Assembly (NCBI RefSeq): GCF_013404085.1
Contig: NZ_JABFHO010000001.1
Coordinates: forward strand, 2,739,001 to 2,803,000
Origin: Winogradskyella helgolandensis
GTDB lineage: Bacteria > Bacteroidota > Bacteroidia > Flavobacteriales > Flavobacteriaceae
Length of the DNA stretch: 64,000 nucleotides
Direction: 5' to 3'
The position numbers were made by a program, and so were the translations under genes. Shown in pieces: positions 20,482 to 29,515 of the stretch. The notes beneath the pieces are model-generated. The model ran no database searches and was not told the DNA's origin. It saw nothing but the letters and a program-made list of their open reading frames with translations. Every line of letters starts with the position of its first letter. Position 1 is the stretch's first letter.

Positions 20482-21978
20482 TTATTCTGCACTTATTATT
20501 TCCAAAAGTCTATTCAGTTGATAATCTTCTTTTAAGAAAATTTGGTCTAAACTTCTTTCTATTTTAATGTCAGGTTCTGTCCCAATTCCATCTAATATTT
20601 TACCATTCTTTTGAAAAGAAACCATTGTGCTTATTTTTCCGCGTAATTCTGAATTGGGTAATTCAAATCTTTCGCTATTCCCACTTGAGCCATCAGTATT
20701 TACACCAGCTATTTTTATGTTGGGTAAATCTTTAAATACGGAAACTAAAACAGAAGCAGCACTAAAACTCCTTTCATTTGCAAGTATATATATAGGTTTA
20801 TTGTAATGAAATTTCCCTTTAGTGATTTTCTGACCATTGAGAATATAATAATGAAATTCGCTAAATTTTTCTGTGCTCAAATCATACATTGGCTCAAATG
20901 AATTCATAAACTTGTCAACTGCATTTTGCTCTTTAATATCTAAATCATTTCTTGATAATAAATAACGACTTTGTAGTCTCTCTTTAAGTTCTTTATCTAA
21001 AGGTAATTTTCCTCTTTGTTTGGTTGCATTAACAACATAAATAGAATCTGGATGAATAAAATATCCTGCTAATTCTTGAATTAAGTCACGAGTTCCTCCG
21101 CCATTATCTCGAACATCTACAATTATGGCATCACTTTTTTCAGCTTTTGTCATAAATTCATTTAGATACTCAAAAAAAGCGGGACAACTCTCTTTTTCTA
21201 TCATTTCGCCAATTTGGATATAGCCAACATTATTGTTTAAACTAAAAAACCTTTTGATAAAATCCTTATCATTATATTTTTCTTCTTTTACACGGTAAGT
21301 ATTTTTAAAAAATCTGTCATCCCACAATGTTGCTCTGTTTTTACCATCAACAAGTTTTACACTTATTTCTTTTTTGTTTCCTTTGTCGTCAGATAATGTT
21401 ATTGGTAAAGGGTTTGGTAACTCTATTTTAAGTGTTCTAAAAATAGTTTCAATGTCTCTTAAATCTCGAACTGCATTCGTTGCATAAGCATCTTTAGGTG
21501 CAAGAATGTCGCCAATATGGATTTTTGGAAGTATTTCTTGAATGGGTATATTGTTAATAGATTGTAAATATGGAAATTCGGAATTCCAAAATTTATATTC
21601 TTTAATATCTCTTTGAAAATCAACCACCAACACCTTGCCCTTAAATGGTGCAAATGCAAGTGTTAGGTAAAGTGAATCTCGAATGTCGTAATCTTTAATA
21701 AATGAATGTCTGTCTCCAATTTTTCCAATAGTTTTGGATAAAAAAAGTCCGAAATCAAATTGAGTAATTTTTTTGTCAGGAACTGTATTTAAATAATTTT
21801 CAAAATCTACTCTGTAGTCATATCCGTTTAATCCTTGATAAGAAGATTTGTTTTGAAGTATGTCGTCAACTATTGCTAAATCCTTTTCTATTTGAGTTTT
21901 AGATAAATATTCAGCTTCACTTTGAGCTTTGCCAGAAAACGTTAAGATTGATAATAAAATGACTAAATAAATTTTCAT
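20482..21978 (-). CDS. S41-family (tail-specific) peptidase, exported; cassette gene
   Basis: 498 residues with a signal peptide (MKIYLVILLSILTFSGKAQ). The S41 catalytic domain shows AIIVDVRDNGGGTRDLIQEL (substrate groove) and YILANERSFSAASVLVSVF, where the Ser of FSAAS is the nucleophile, then GVNTDGSSGNSERFELPNS. No clear PDZ domain. It probably cleaves periplasmic or surface proteins. It is the last complete cassette of array 1: its ends share GGCACA (GTTGGCACAGTTA at the stop side, GTTAGGCACAATTA at the start side). Confidence 0.88.
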   Translation of the reverse strand: MKIYLVILLSILTFSGKAQSEAEYLSKTQIEKDLAIVDDILQNKSSYQGLNGYDYRVDFENYLNTVPDKKITQFDFGLFLSKTIGKIGDRHSFIKDYDIRDSLYLTLAFAPFKGKVLVVDFQRDIKEYKFWNSEFPYLQSINNIPIQEILPKIHIGDILAPKDAYATNAVRDLRDIETIFRTLKIELPNPLPITLSDDKGNKKEISVKLVDGKNRATLWDDRFFKNTYRVKEEKYNDKDFIKRFFSLNNNVGYIQIGEMIEKESCPAFFEYLNEFMTKAEKSDAIIVDVRDNGGGTRDLIQELAGYFIHPDSIYVVNATKQRGKLPLDKELKERLQSRYLLSRNDLDIKEQNAVDKFMNSFEPMYDLSTEKFSEFHYYILNGQKITKGKFHYNKPIYILANERSFSAASVLVSVFKDLPNIKIAGVNTDGSSGNSERFELPNSELRGKISTMVSFQKNGKILDGIGTEPDIKIERSLDQIFLKEDYQLNRLLEIISAE

Positions 21979-21999
21979 TAACGATTTTTTTTTAATTGT

Positions 22000-22160
22000 G
22001 CCTAACGGTTTTGTGTATGGTTTGCTTCGCCTGTTCGCTGCGCTCGGGTGTTGCGTGGTTGCGCCACTAAGTTAGTAAACATTTACGAACCTGAGAAAAT
22101 TCCGAAGGAATTTTACAAATAAGCAACGACCAAAGCAATTAATTATACACGGTGTTAGCA
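22000..22160 (-). repeat. Cassette-array palindrome rep2
   Basis: Long class, about 161 bp between core GCCTAAC (22000-22006) and core GTTAGCA (22154-22160). Read on the coding strand, its end GTTAGGC is the one core that exactly fits the integron GTTRRRY consensus. Central hairpin AAAATTCC/GGAATTTT. Confidence 0.92.
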
Positions 22161-22172
22161 AATGTTATTTTA

Positions 22173-22583
22173 TTATTTGCAATTTTTGGAAATCAGACGT
22201 TTATTAAATCCATTCCAGAATTTTAATGAGTCTTTAAAAGTTACTTCTATATTCATCCGTTCCAAATTAAGAATCGCATCAGTTTCCAAAAAGTTTAATT
22301 CAGTATTATTCGTTCCAACGTATTTGATTATCGCTTTCGTTTTGTCTCTCCATTCTCCAAATGTTTCAAAGTAGAGAGTATCATTTTTAATTTCAATTTT
22401 TCTCCATTTTGATAATTCAACCCATTCATTTTCTGAAGCGACTCTCATAGAATCTTTTTTGAAATAAACTTCTGTATATTCGCCCTCAATACAAGACGAG
22501 TAATTTCCAAATAATGTTCCCGTATTTTGACAACCTGAAAAAAGGGTGGAAATTAAAATTATATTCCAGAAGTTTCGTTTCAT
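22173..22583 (-). CDS. Small lipoprotein of unknown function; cassette gene
   Basis: 136 residues with a lipobox (MKRNFWNIILISTLFSGC) and a beta-rich body (EGEYTEVYFKKDSMRVA, WRKIEIKNDTLYFETFGEW). Nothing is recognised. It shares one unit with the gene at 22612-22992: the unit ends GTTAGCAAATGTTA (stop side) and GTTAGCAAACATTA (start side) match around both genes. A leftover core GGCTAAC (22591-22597) between the two suggests fusion of two former cassettes. Confidence 0.75.
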   Translation of the reverse strand: MKRNFWNIILISTLFSGCQNTGTLFGNYSSCIEGEYTEVYFKKDSMRVASENEWVELSKWRKIEIKNDTLYFETFGEWRDKTKAIIKYVGTNNTELNFLETDAILNLERMNIEVTFKDSLKFWNGFNKRLISKNCK

Positions 22584-22611
22584 TAAATGTGGCTAACGTT
22601 TTTAATTTTAT

Positions 22612-22992
22612 TCATGGCACATAAACTAATTGAATGTCAATTGAATATTCACTATTGTTTTCTCTTATTTCAGCATTCAGAACTAAATCGCTCAATCCTT
22701 CGTCTTTTGTATAAAGGTTGATAAGTACATTCCAATAATCTCCATAACAAATATAAACTGATGAATTCCAAGTTTCATTCGGAAGTTCAACTAATTCTTC
22801 TCCATAATCTTCAATATATTCTTTGATTTGTTCAGCAGTTTCATTTGAAATCGGATTCACGTTTTTTATTTCTGAACTTAAATTATAATCTCCTTTAACA
22901 AAAGCGTTTATAATTGCTTTAAAACTCGGTCTCCAAATGTGAGGTATTGGAAGTTCATTTTCCTCGTTTTTCTCAACTTTAATTTCAGTCAT
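22612..22992 (-). CDS. Small acidic cytoplasmic protein (DUF7668-like); cassette gene
   Basis: 126 residues without signal or membrane segment. IPHIWRPSFKAIINAFVKGD, AEQIKEYIEDYGEELVELP and WNVLINLYTKDEGLSDLVL resemble the DUF7668 family as I remember it, whose members are often encoded near toxin-immunity or mobile loci. Treat the family name as tentative. Upstream member of a two-gene unit with 22173-22583; only 28 bp separate them. Confidence 0.7.
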   Translation of the reverse strand: MTEIKVEKNEENELPIPHIWRPSFKAIINAFVKGDYNLSSEIKNVNPISNETAEQIKEYIEDYGEELVELPNETWNSSVYICYGDYWNVLINLYTKDEGLSDLVLNAEIRENNSEYSIDIQLVYVP

Positions 22993-23055
22993 TTCTTATA
23001 ATTTATGATTTCCAAATTCAATTATTTCCGTTGTTGAGTTAGAGTGGTTAATGTT

Positions 23056-23217
23056 TGCTAACGTTGTTGTGTATGGTTTGCTTCGCCTGTTCGTTGCGCT
23101 CGGGTGTTGTGTGGTTGCGCCACTAAGTTAATAAACCTTTACGAACCCGTGAATATTCCGCAAGAATTTTCGCAAGTAGGGAAGAACAAAGCCATTAATT
23201 ATCCACGGTGTTAGCCA
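23056..23217 (-). repeat. Cassette-array palindrome rep3
   Basis: Long class between core TGCTAAC (23056-23062) and core GTTAGCC (23210-23216). Nearly the same body as rep4; central hairpin GAATATTCCGCAAGAATTTTC. Confidence 0.92.
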
Positions 23218-23227
23218 TAGTATTTTA

Positions 23228-23689
23228 TTATTCTATCTTCGTTTTTACTTGTTCGATTGCGATTCCAATATTTTTTTTATTTAATGGAATTCGAAACGTG
23301 ATATTTCCGTAAAGATGCTCTTTAAATTCTGTTGAATTAGAAATGCAATTATTTATTTTATCAACTACTAATTTGTCAAGTTTTGAATAGACTTTTATTT
23401 TTTCTTTATTTTCTCCGCTATATGAGTTTTCAGGTGAGACCAGATAATAGTCTGTATTTTTAATTTCAGCGTAATCTTTTGTTACTTCCTGTTCAGGCGT
23501 ATGTTTTTTGAAGTCAATTGAAACTTCAATAAGAGATTCCTTATTTTCAAATTTCTTATTTATTCGATTCAGATTATTCAGCACGAATTCATAAGTCTCA
23601 AGTTGTATTTCTTGAACACTACACTTTTCGATTTGGCAAAAAATCAGATTAGAAAAGATGATTGATAAAATCAGAATTACATTTTTCAT
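23228..23689 (-). CDS. Exported protein of unknown function; cassette gene
   Basis: 153 residues with a signal peptide (MKNVILILSIIFSNLIFC) and a charged body with Lys/Glu-rich segments and a C-terminal ITFRIPLNKKNIGIAIEQV. The Cys at the end of the hydrophobic stretch could also make it a lipoprotein. No known family. The unit ends match over ten bases: GTTAGCCATA at both sides. Confidence 0.65.
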   Translation of the reverse strand: MKNVILILSIIFSNLIFCQIEKCSVQEIQLETYEFVLNNLNRINKKFENKESLIEVSIDFKKHTPEQEVTKDYAEIKNTDYYLVSPENSYSGENKEKIKVYSKLDKLVVDKINNCISNSTEFKEHLYGNITFRIPLNKKNIGIAIEQVKTKIE

Positions 23690-23739
23690 TGGATCAATTT
23701 ACTGGGTAATATCAATTTTCGTTCCGTTTCTCATATTAT

Positions 23740-23903
23740 GGCTAACGTTGTTGTATATGGTTTGCTTCGCCTGTTCGCTGCGCTCGGGTGTTGTGTGGTT
23801 GCGCCACTAAGTTAATAAACATTTACGAACCCGTGAATATTCCGCAGGAATTTTCGCAAGTAGAGAAGAACAAAGCAATTAATTATAAACGGCTTAAGTT
23901 AGT
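23740..23903 (-). repeat. Cassette-array palindrome rep4
   Basis: Long class with left core GGCTAAC (23740-23746). The right end is altered: instead of ACGGTGTTAGC it reads ACGGCTTAAGTTAG (core about 23898-23902), and the next unit shows no matching end, so this junction looks decayed. Confidence 0.85.
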
Positions 23904-24062
23904 TTTTTATTTGTCTTGGGTTTGCATTATTCAATAATTTCAATTCTTAATGGTAGGCTTGAATTCTTGGGTATGCAGTTCCATCTACCAATACGATACT
24001 TATCAGGATTACAATTGTTGTTATGCTAATTGCTCACCAAGTATGCTGTAGGTCGTTTTTGT

Positions 24063-24584
24063 TCAAAGTGTTTTCTTTAATATTTTTCGATATTTAAATC
24101 CATACACTTCTTGAATTTTATGATTCAATATATGATCAGATGGAAACACTTTTAAGTCTATTTTGTCATTCTTTGATTTTAGCCACTTTATAAATTCAAT
24201 ATATTGGTCTGATTGCGCCACGACCATAAACCTTAAGGTTTTTATTTTATTTGCAATTTTGAATTTCATTCGATTTCTGTCTGGTGAGCGATATACAGAA
24301 ATGAATTCAATTTGAAATACATCCGAATAAGGAACTTGTATTATTGTTCTTAAATAGGGATATTTTATTCTAATTTCATCTTCAGAGAATATAATAGTAA
24401 ATGTCTTTTGTCGTTGATAGAGAATAATTACAACCACAATTCCAAGTGCTATAAATACAGTCATTACCTTTATCCAAAGGGTTTCTAAGGTGATAGCTAA
24501 TATTATACCGATTCCCAGCACCATTACTGCGGCTATGACTGCTTCATAATTTGAATAACTTGATGATGCCTTGTATGTTGTCAT
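24063..24584 (-). CDS. Membrane protein with bacterial PH-like domain; cassette gene
   Basis: 173 residues: two close transmembrane helices (about residues 14-34 and 38-54) followed by a soluble domain beginning KTFTIIFSEDEIRIKYPYLR and IIQVPYSDVFQIEFISVYRS. This is the arrangement of bacterial PH (PF03703-like) or STM3941-type proteins. Role unknown. About 160 bp without a gene separate it from rep4. Its unit has poorly conserved ends. Confidence 0.7.
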   Translation of the reverse strand: MTTYKASSSYSNYEAVIAAVMVLGIGIILAITLETLWIKVMTVFIALGIVVVIILYQRQKTFTIIFSEDEIRIKYPYLRTIIQVPYSDVFQIEFISVYRSPDRNRMKFKIANKIKTLRFMVVAQSDQYIEFIKWLKSKNDKIDLKVFPSDHILNHKIQEVYGFKYRKILKKTL

Positions 24585-24607
24585 GTTCTTAAATTTCTAA
24601 ATGTATT

Positions 24608-24749
24608 GTTGACGTGGTTTGTTCTCTGTGCTTGGATGTTGCGTGGTTTAACTACGTAAGTTAGCCAATAAAAACCAGAATGGAATGTCCGTGAGAATTT
24701 TCTATGGTAGGCGAGAAGCAGCAATACATTGAATACGGTGTTGTATGCC
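24608..24749 (-). repeat. Cassette-array palindrome rep5 (divergent)
   Basis: A drifted copy: TTGCGTGGTTTAACTACGTAA hairpin, central GGAATGTCCGTGAGAATTTTC, right end ATACGGT + GTTGTATGCC (24740-24749). The left core GTTGAC is altered. Confidence 0.75.
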
Positions 24750-24750
24750 G

Positions 24751-25314
24751 TTATTTTATCAGTCTGAATGAACTCAGGAATTTTTCAATTAATTCTTGTT
24801 CTTCTCCTAGATAGGTCAATTGGTAAGACCTATTTCCAACGAAGTAAATCGCCCCTTTAATTGCACCTTTTACTCCTCTTGGAATGTTTGCATCTGGGTT
24901 TAAGGAATATTCAAAATAGATTCCTCTCAGATTATGTTGTTCAATAGGTTCTTTTTTAGTTAGCTTAAAAACTCCTCGATACTTCGCTTCAAGAGTATTT
25001 AAAATTTGGCTGTAAAGTTGTTCTTTATCCCAAGATTCTATAATGTACTCTGGGAAATCGATATATTCAGCCATATATATCATTTGTTGTCCGGCAACTG
25101 CTTGATAATTATAAATTTTATATTTATCCATTCCGATTTGATTGTCTATAACTCTCAATGTAGGCTTCATTGGAAAGTCAATTATGAAGTTTCCACTTTC
25201 AGATGCATATTCCTTAGATTCCGTTTCATACATTTCGGTTTTGTCTTTCGTTTGTGATTGACAAGCGTTGAGACTAAAAAGGGTCAATACTAAAATCAAT
25301 AATTTTTTATTCAT
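24751..25314 (-). CDS. Lipoprotein of unknown function; cassette gene
   Basis: 187 residues with lipobox (MNKKLLILVLTLFSLNAC). The body (GNFIIDFPMKPTLRV, then YNYQAVAGQQMIYMAEYIDF and GNRSYQLTYLGEEQELIEKF) resembles the PsbP/DUF1795-like fold of small bacterial lipoproteins. The stop codon TAA lies just beyond the repeat core. The unit ends match with wobbles: GTTGTATGCCGTTA (stop side) and ATTGTACGCCATTA (start side). Confidence 0.72.
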   Translation of the reverse strand: MNKKLLILVLTLFSLNACQSQTKDKTEMYETESKEYASESGNFIIDFPMKPTLRVIDNQIGMDKYKIYNYQAVAGQQMIYMAEYIDFPEYIIESWDKEQLYSQILNTLEAKYRGVFKLTKKEPIEQHNLRGIYFEYSLNPDANIPRGVKGAIKGAIYFVGNRSYQLTYLGEEQELIEKFLSSFRLIK

Positions 25315-25330
25315 AAAGTTTGGTTTTAAT

Positions 25331-25490
25331 GGCGTACAATGTGCTTGTATCGTCTGTTCGCTGTGCTCGGGTGTTACGTATTTTAAGCACTAAATTTAGC
25401 AAATAAATCACAGATAGACTATAGCGCGGGAAGGTTCGTAAGTAAGCAAGAACTAGCCATACCTTATTTATGGTTTTGTGCAGCGTATTG
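25331..25490 (-). repeat. Cassette-array palindrome rep6 (divergent, at array break)
   Basis: Recognisable by TTGTATCGTCTGTTCGCTGTG-like and AAATAAATCACAGATAGA segments and the start-side core GGCGTACAAT (25331-25340). The right end (TTTATGGTTTTGTGCAGC) no longer matches a cassette end. Beyond it lie plus-strand genes. Confidence 0.75.
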
Positions 25491-25592
25491 TTCGCGTGAA
25501 ATGTGTAAAATCCTACTTGATTTATATTATAGTTTGTTACATTTTTTCTGTTTAATCGTTATGATACTATACCAACCTATTAAACTTTAAAA

Positions 25593-26510
25593 ATGAATCA
25601 GCTCGTTGTAGAAACCAAAAATCTCAATTTTTCTTATTCCAAAAACATGAAAGATATTGAAGATTTAGAGCTCAAGGTCCCTAAGGGAAGTATATATGGG
25701 TTTTTAGGTCCAAATGGCTCAGGGAAAAGTACCACTATTCGTTTAATTCTTGGTCTTTTAAAGAAAAACTCTGGTACAGTGGCTCTTTTTGGAGAGCTTT
25801 TTAATGAACAATCGAGACTTAAAGTTTTGAATAAAGTAGGTGCCTTGATAGAAAATCCGTCTTTATATGAGCATTTAAGTGCGATTGACAATTTAAAAAT
25901 ATCTGCCAATTACAGACAACATATATCGTTAAGTAGAATTGATGAGGTATTAGAGATTGTCAACCTTACTAAGGCTAAAAATAAGTGGATAAAAGAATAT
26001 TCACTAGGGATGAAACAACGATTAGGGTTAGCAATATCTTTATTAAGTAATCCTGAACTCATCATTTTAGACGAACCCACAAACGGATTAGATCCAAAAG
26101 GGATTATAGAAATGCGTACCCTTATCAAAGACTTAAACAAAAGGTTTGGGACAACCATTTTTATTTCGAGCCATTTGTTAAGTGAAATTGAAAAGACCTG
26201 TACACACGTTGGCATTATTAGAAATGGTAGGATGTTATATCAAGATACCGTAGCGCGTTTAAAAGCCTCTAAAGGCGCACACATCAAATTTGAAATAGAA
26301 GTGGATAAGTCTCTTGAAGCTATGACTTTACTTAAGAATTTGAACATGGAAAACATTTCTTTGCTTGATGATTTTATACAACTTGAAGTAAAAACTAAAA
26401 ATGAAATTACAGACGTGATAGATGTTTTAAGAGCTGAACGCATTACTATCTATCAAGTGTCCATTAAAAACAACTTGGAAGAGCTTTTTTTATCATTAAC
26501 CGAAAATTAA
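25593..26510 (+). CDS. ABC transporter ATP-binding protein
   Basis: 305 residues, one ABC domain: Walker A GPNGSGKST (about residues 38-46), signature YSLGMKQRLGLA, Walker B LIILDEPTNGLDP, switch His in SSHLLSE. The C-terminal extension is typical of ABC-2 exporters of the lantibiotic-immunity or drug type (NisF/BcrA-like). It is followed 4 bp later by its permease. Both run against the cassette genes, so they are not part of the array. Confidence 0.93.
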   Translation: MNQLVVETKNLNFSYSKNMKDIEDLELKVPKGSIYGFLGPNGSGKSTTIRLILGLLKKNSGTVALFGELFNEQSRLKVLNKVGALIENPSLYEHLSAIDNLKISANYRQHISLSRIDEVLEIVNLTKAKNKWIKEYSLGMKQRLGLAISLLSNPELIILDEPTNGLDPKGIIEMRTLIKDLNKRFGTTIFISSHLLSEIEKTCTHVGIIRNGRMLYQDTVARLKASKGAHIKFEIEVDKSLEAMTLLKNLNMENISLLDDFIQLEVKTKNEITDVIDVLRAERITIYQVSIKNNLEELFLSLTEN

Positions 26511-26514
26511 TACG

Positions 26515-27300
26515 ATGTCAACACTATTATATTATCCAGCAAGTTTAAAAAATGAACTTATTAAGTTAAAGCGCACATTTGCTTTTTGGCTTACCATTAT
26601 TAGTGCCGTCCTTTTCCCCATATTATTTTTTATAGCCTATATTTTTGAGCGTGAAACATTAATTCCAGCAGCAGGAATAAATCCGTGGGAAAAATTTATG
26701 GTGACTCAAATTGAAAATTCCACTCCCTTTTTTATACCCATGTTTATCGTCTTAATTACGAGCTTGATCATGCAAATAGAGCATAAATCATTAGGAATAA
26801 AACATTTATTTGCTTTGCCTGTGCCCAAATCGAGTATCTATTTCGGAAAATTAAGCATTGTGATTTTAGCTATAATAGTTACTTATATCTATTACTATAT
26901 AGCCATTCTTTTATCTGGTGTTTTATTAGGTTTTGTTTATCCCGATTTAGGGTTTTTAGATTTTTCACCTGAACATTTGCGATATATAACAATGTTAATG
27001 ACCTCTTTTGTGGCTTCTTTTGGTATTATTGGAATTCAATTTTGGTTAAGTTTTAGGTTTAAGAACTTTGTTATTCCTTTAGGGTTTGGAATGTTTTTAG
27101 CTATTATAGGTATCATTATTTCACAAGCTCCAAAACAATCTATTTATTTTCCATATTCGTTTAGTGTTTTATCCGTTTCTTTAGGGGATAAAATGCCTTT
27201 GATTTTTGGTGTTTCTTCTGTTACTTTATTTAGTATTATATGCTTTTTAATCACAAGTGTTTTTGGTTATTTCCACATAAAAAAGTTAAATATTACGTAA
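26515..27300 (+). CDS. ABC-2 type transporter permease
   Basis: 261 residues with about six transmembrane segments (first about residues 22-45, FAFWLTIISAVLFPILFFIAYIF). The N-terminus LKNELIKLKRTFAFWL is typical of the ABC2_membrane_4 (lantibiotic immunity MutE/EpiE-like) group. It forms an exporter with the ATPase immediately upstream. Substrate unknown; no bacteriocin gene is visible nearby. Confidence 0.88.
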   Translation: MSTLLYYPASLKNELIKLKRTFAFWLTIISAVLFPILFFIAYIFERETLIPAAGINPWEKFMVTQIENSTPFFIPMFIVLITSLIMQIEHKSLGIKHLFALPVPKSSIYFGKLSIVILAIIVTYIYYYIAILLSGVLLGFVYPDLGFLDFSPEHLRYITMLMTSFVASFGIIGIQFWLSFRFKNFVIPLGFGMFLAIIGIIISQAPKQSIYFPYSFSVLSVSLGDKMPLIFGVSSVTLFSIICFLITSVFGYFHIKKLNIT

Positions 27301-27489
27301 GACGAGCGTAAATAATTTGATGGTTATTCACTCTGTTTGCGGATTTCCTTATATGATGTCAACCGTTTTTTATATGGCTGTTTCAATGGAGTGTTAACCT
27401 GTTTGTAAACTAATAATCGAATAGCACTATATCGTTTTTATAACCTGCTAATGTTATTAAAAATCAATGCGTTACTTTTCCCATTTAGA

Positions 27490-28275
27490 TTAATGGTGTT
27501 GTTCAACTTTAACAAGATATTCTATTGGATTCACCAAAGCTCCAAATTGATTAAAAATAGCAACATCGGCAGCATCACGACCAAAACCAAGAATAACATA
27601 ACCTCCTGGAGAGCCTATTTGAGTGGCATCAAACGTGTACCAACGGTTACCAATATATGCCTCAAACCAAGCGTGCATATCCATTGGTTGCAAGTTGTGT
27701 AAATAACCAACAACAATACGTGCTGGAATGCTTAAACTACGGCAAAGCGCAATCCCTAAATGAGCCAAATCCCTACATACGCCAAATTGTCTATCATTAA
27801 CTTGAATGGCTGATAAGGGTTGATTATTACTGCCAGGCAAATACTCAATGTTTTGGCGTAACCAATTTGTAATTGCTGACACTTGGTTGTAGCCCATTAA
27901 TTGGCCTTCGGTAATCGTTGCACTCATTTCACTAAAACGATCTGACTCACAGTATCTACTTGGTAATAGATAACTAAGTACGGAGTCTGGTAAATTCTGG
28001 ATTTCAATAAATGGTGCACCAAAGCCTTGATCTATAAAATTAGAGGTTACAACCTCTGAAGACGTCGAAATTGAGAACATTCCAGGCTGGGCAATTAAGC
28101 GTTGACACAGATTGCCATAATTGTCCGTGAATTCGAAAACAGGTGTACTTGGAGTAATTTTATATTCCTCTCTTTCTACCCATTGTTGGCTACCACTGCG
28201 AGGCCTTAACATAAGAATAAATGGAGTTGGCTCAAAAATCTCAAACTTTAGGTCACAACTTGTACGTAAACGCAT
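27490..28275 (-). CDS. Transglutaminase-like cysteine protein
   Basis: 261 residues with an N-terminal beta domain (bacterial transglutaminase N-terminal type) and a transglutaminase core. The Cys-His-Asp triad is visible in GVCRDLAHLGIALCRSL, PMDMHAWFEAY and YTFDATQIG. No signal peptide. Such proteins are usually cytoplasmic proteases or amidases of unknown substrate. The 190 bp between it and the ABC genes show no feature. Confidence 0.88.
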   Translation of the reverse strand: MRLRTSCDLKFEIFEPTPFILMLRPRSGSQQWVEREEYKITPSTPVFEFTDNYGNLCQRLIAQPGMFSISTSSEVVTSNFIDQGFGAPFIEIQNLPDSVLSYLLPSRYCESDRFSEMSATITEGQLMGYNQVSAITNWLRQNIEYLPGSNNQPLSAIQVNDRQFGVCRDLAHLGIALCRSLSIPARIVVGYLHNLQPMDMHAWFEAYIGNRWYTFDATQIGSPGGYVILGFGRDAADVAIFNQFGALVNPIEYLVKVEQHH

Positions 28276-28453
28276 ATGTCAATTTTTTAAGATTCTAATT
28301 ATACCCTACAGACTAGCTTAATTATAAATACGTTAGCTCGTCATCTACTCACACAAATTTCGGTTATTTTATATTAGTAGCAGCTATTAATAGAAACTCT
28401 TAGTAATTATTTTCTACGCCTTGTTTTTATGCGATGTTGGAGGTCGTGTTTTA

Positions 28454-28921
28454 TTATTGACCAGGTATTTCACCTTTAATCCATTGTTGTTTTTGTTTGT
28501 ATCCAGAACTAACAAATAGAAAATTCTCATTTTCAAAATCAACTAGTCCTAATGCCATAACCATATATTTTTCTCCAGTTAAGTATTCTTCATTAGCGTC
28601 TTTTTGGTCAATTTTATTCAAATAGCCAACAACTCTAATTTTATCTCCAATTAAATTGTCCTCGTTTTTAAACATTAAAACAGTCCACAAATAACTATCT
28701 TCCCCTAACTCCAATTTATAAAAAGGAGTATTGTTCCTGCTGTTTTTAATCTCAAGTATTTTTCCGTCGTATGCAATCATTTCATTCGTAAATTCTTTAA
28801 TCTTATTGAATTTTGATTGGTCAAAGTTTGTCGGAAACGATTTATTAGTCACTTTGGTTACTTGTCCATATGACGTTCCAATAGCCAATATTAAAATTAC
28901 AAAAATCAGATTGTTTTTCAT
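28454..28921 (-). CDS. Exported protein of unknown function; cassette gene
   Basis: 155 residues with a signal peptide (MKNNLIFVILILAIGTSYG) and an OB-like body (YDGKILEIKNSRNNTPFYKL, then GDKIRVVGYLNKIDQKDANE), suggesting a small beta-barrel. First cassette after the array break. Its start-side end (GTTGTACGTAATAC) has no clear partner on the stop side, which agrees with a rearrangement there. Confidence 0.65.
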   Translation of the reverse strand: MKNNLIFVILILAIGTSYGQVTKVTNKSFPTNFDQSKFNKIKEFTNEMIAYDGKILEIKNSRNNTPFYKLELGEDSYLWTVLMFKNEDNLIGDKIRVVGYLNKIDQKDANEEYLTGEKYMVMALGLVDFENENFLFVSSGYKQKQQWIKGEIPGQ

Positions 28922-28940
28922 TTTTGATATGTTTTTGTAT

Positions 28941-29081
28941 TACGTACAACATTGTTGTATAAGCTTTGTTGCGTGGTTTGCGCCATCAATTTAGTAAATA
29001 TAACACGACCGCGGAAATTCTTTTGGAATTTCCGCGGTCGGCAACGATCAAAGTGATTAATTACACACCGTGTTGTAGGTG
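28941..29081 (-). repeat. Cassette-array palindrome rep7 with a perfect 15-bp central hairpin
   Basis: Left core TACGTACAAC (28941-28950) and right core GTTGTAGGTG (29072-29081). The centre CGACCGCGGAAATTC (29006-29020) pairs perfectly with GAATTTCCGCGGTCG (29026-29040), replacing the usual 8-10 bp centre. Confidence 0.9.
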
Positions 29082-29085
29082 TTTT

Positions 29086-29502
29086 TTATTTTTTCATTTT
29101 TAATACCATTGGATATTCTTTTCCATCAATATGAGTCCATCCAGCTATTAAAATCCAATTATCGTGAACACTTAAATTTATTTCCACATCATTATGTTCC
29201 ATAAAATAGAGAGCAGTTTCATAATCGTATTGATTTTTTTCGTTGATTACTATCTGATTCTTTTTTCCAAGGTCAATTCCTCGAGCATAAAATTCAGGTG
29301 GATATAGTCCATATCCAAATTCAAAATCATCGTTTTCGCATAGATTGTTAAAAACATTTTCATCCGCTTTAATTGTTAAGTCAATAATTTTATTTCCGTC
29401 AATTTCTATGGTCGAATTATCTGAATCAATTTTAAAGTCAAATTCTCCAATTGTGAACTCTTCTTTTATTTCTTCCTGTTTCTTTTTAAAGCGATTTATC
29501 AT
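29086..29502 (-). CDS. Cytoplasmic protein of unknown function; cassette gene
   Basis: I use the inner ATG (MINRFKKKQEEIKEEF) because the upstream TTG start would lie inside the recombination core. 138 residues; the body includes FGYGLYPPEFYARGIDLG and YDYETALYFMEHNDVEINLS, which I do not recognise. No signal peptide. Unit ends: GTTGTAGGTGTTTTTT and GTTGCAGGTAATTTTA. Confidence 0.65.
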   Translation of the reverse strand: MINRFKKKQEEIKEEFTIGEFDFKIDSDNSTIEIDGNKIIDLTIKADENVFNNLCENDDFEFGYGLYPPEFYARGIDLGKKNQIVINEKNQYDYETALYFMEHNDVEINLSVHDNWILIAGWTHIDGKEYPMVLKMKK

Positions 29503-29515
29503 TTTTTTTAAAATT

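Noticed and set aside
25634..26443. Three minus-strand frames inside the ABC ATPase gene
   Set aside because: They lie entirely within a well-supported ABC gene and show no family features.
25331..28453. Prophage or transposon at the array break
   Set aside because: No transposase, integrase or terminal inverted repeats; only an ABC exporter and a transglutaminase gene.
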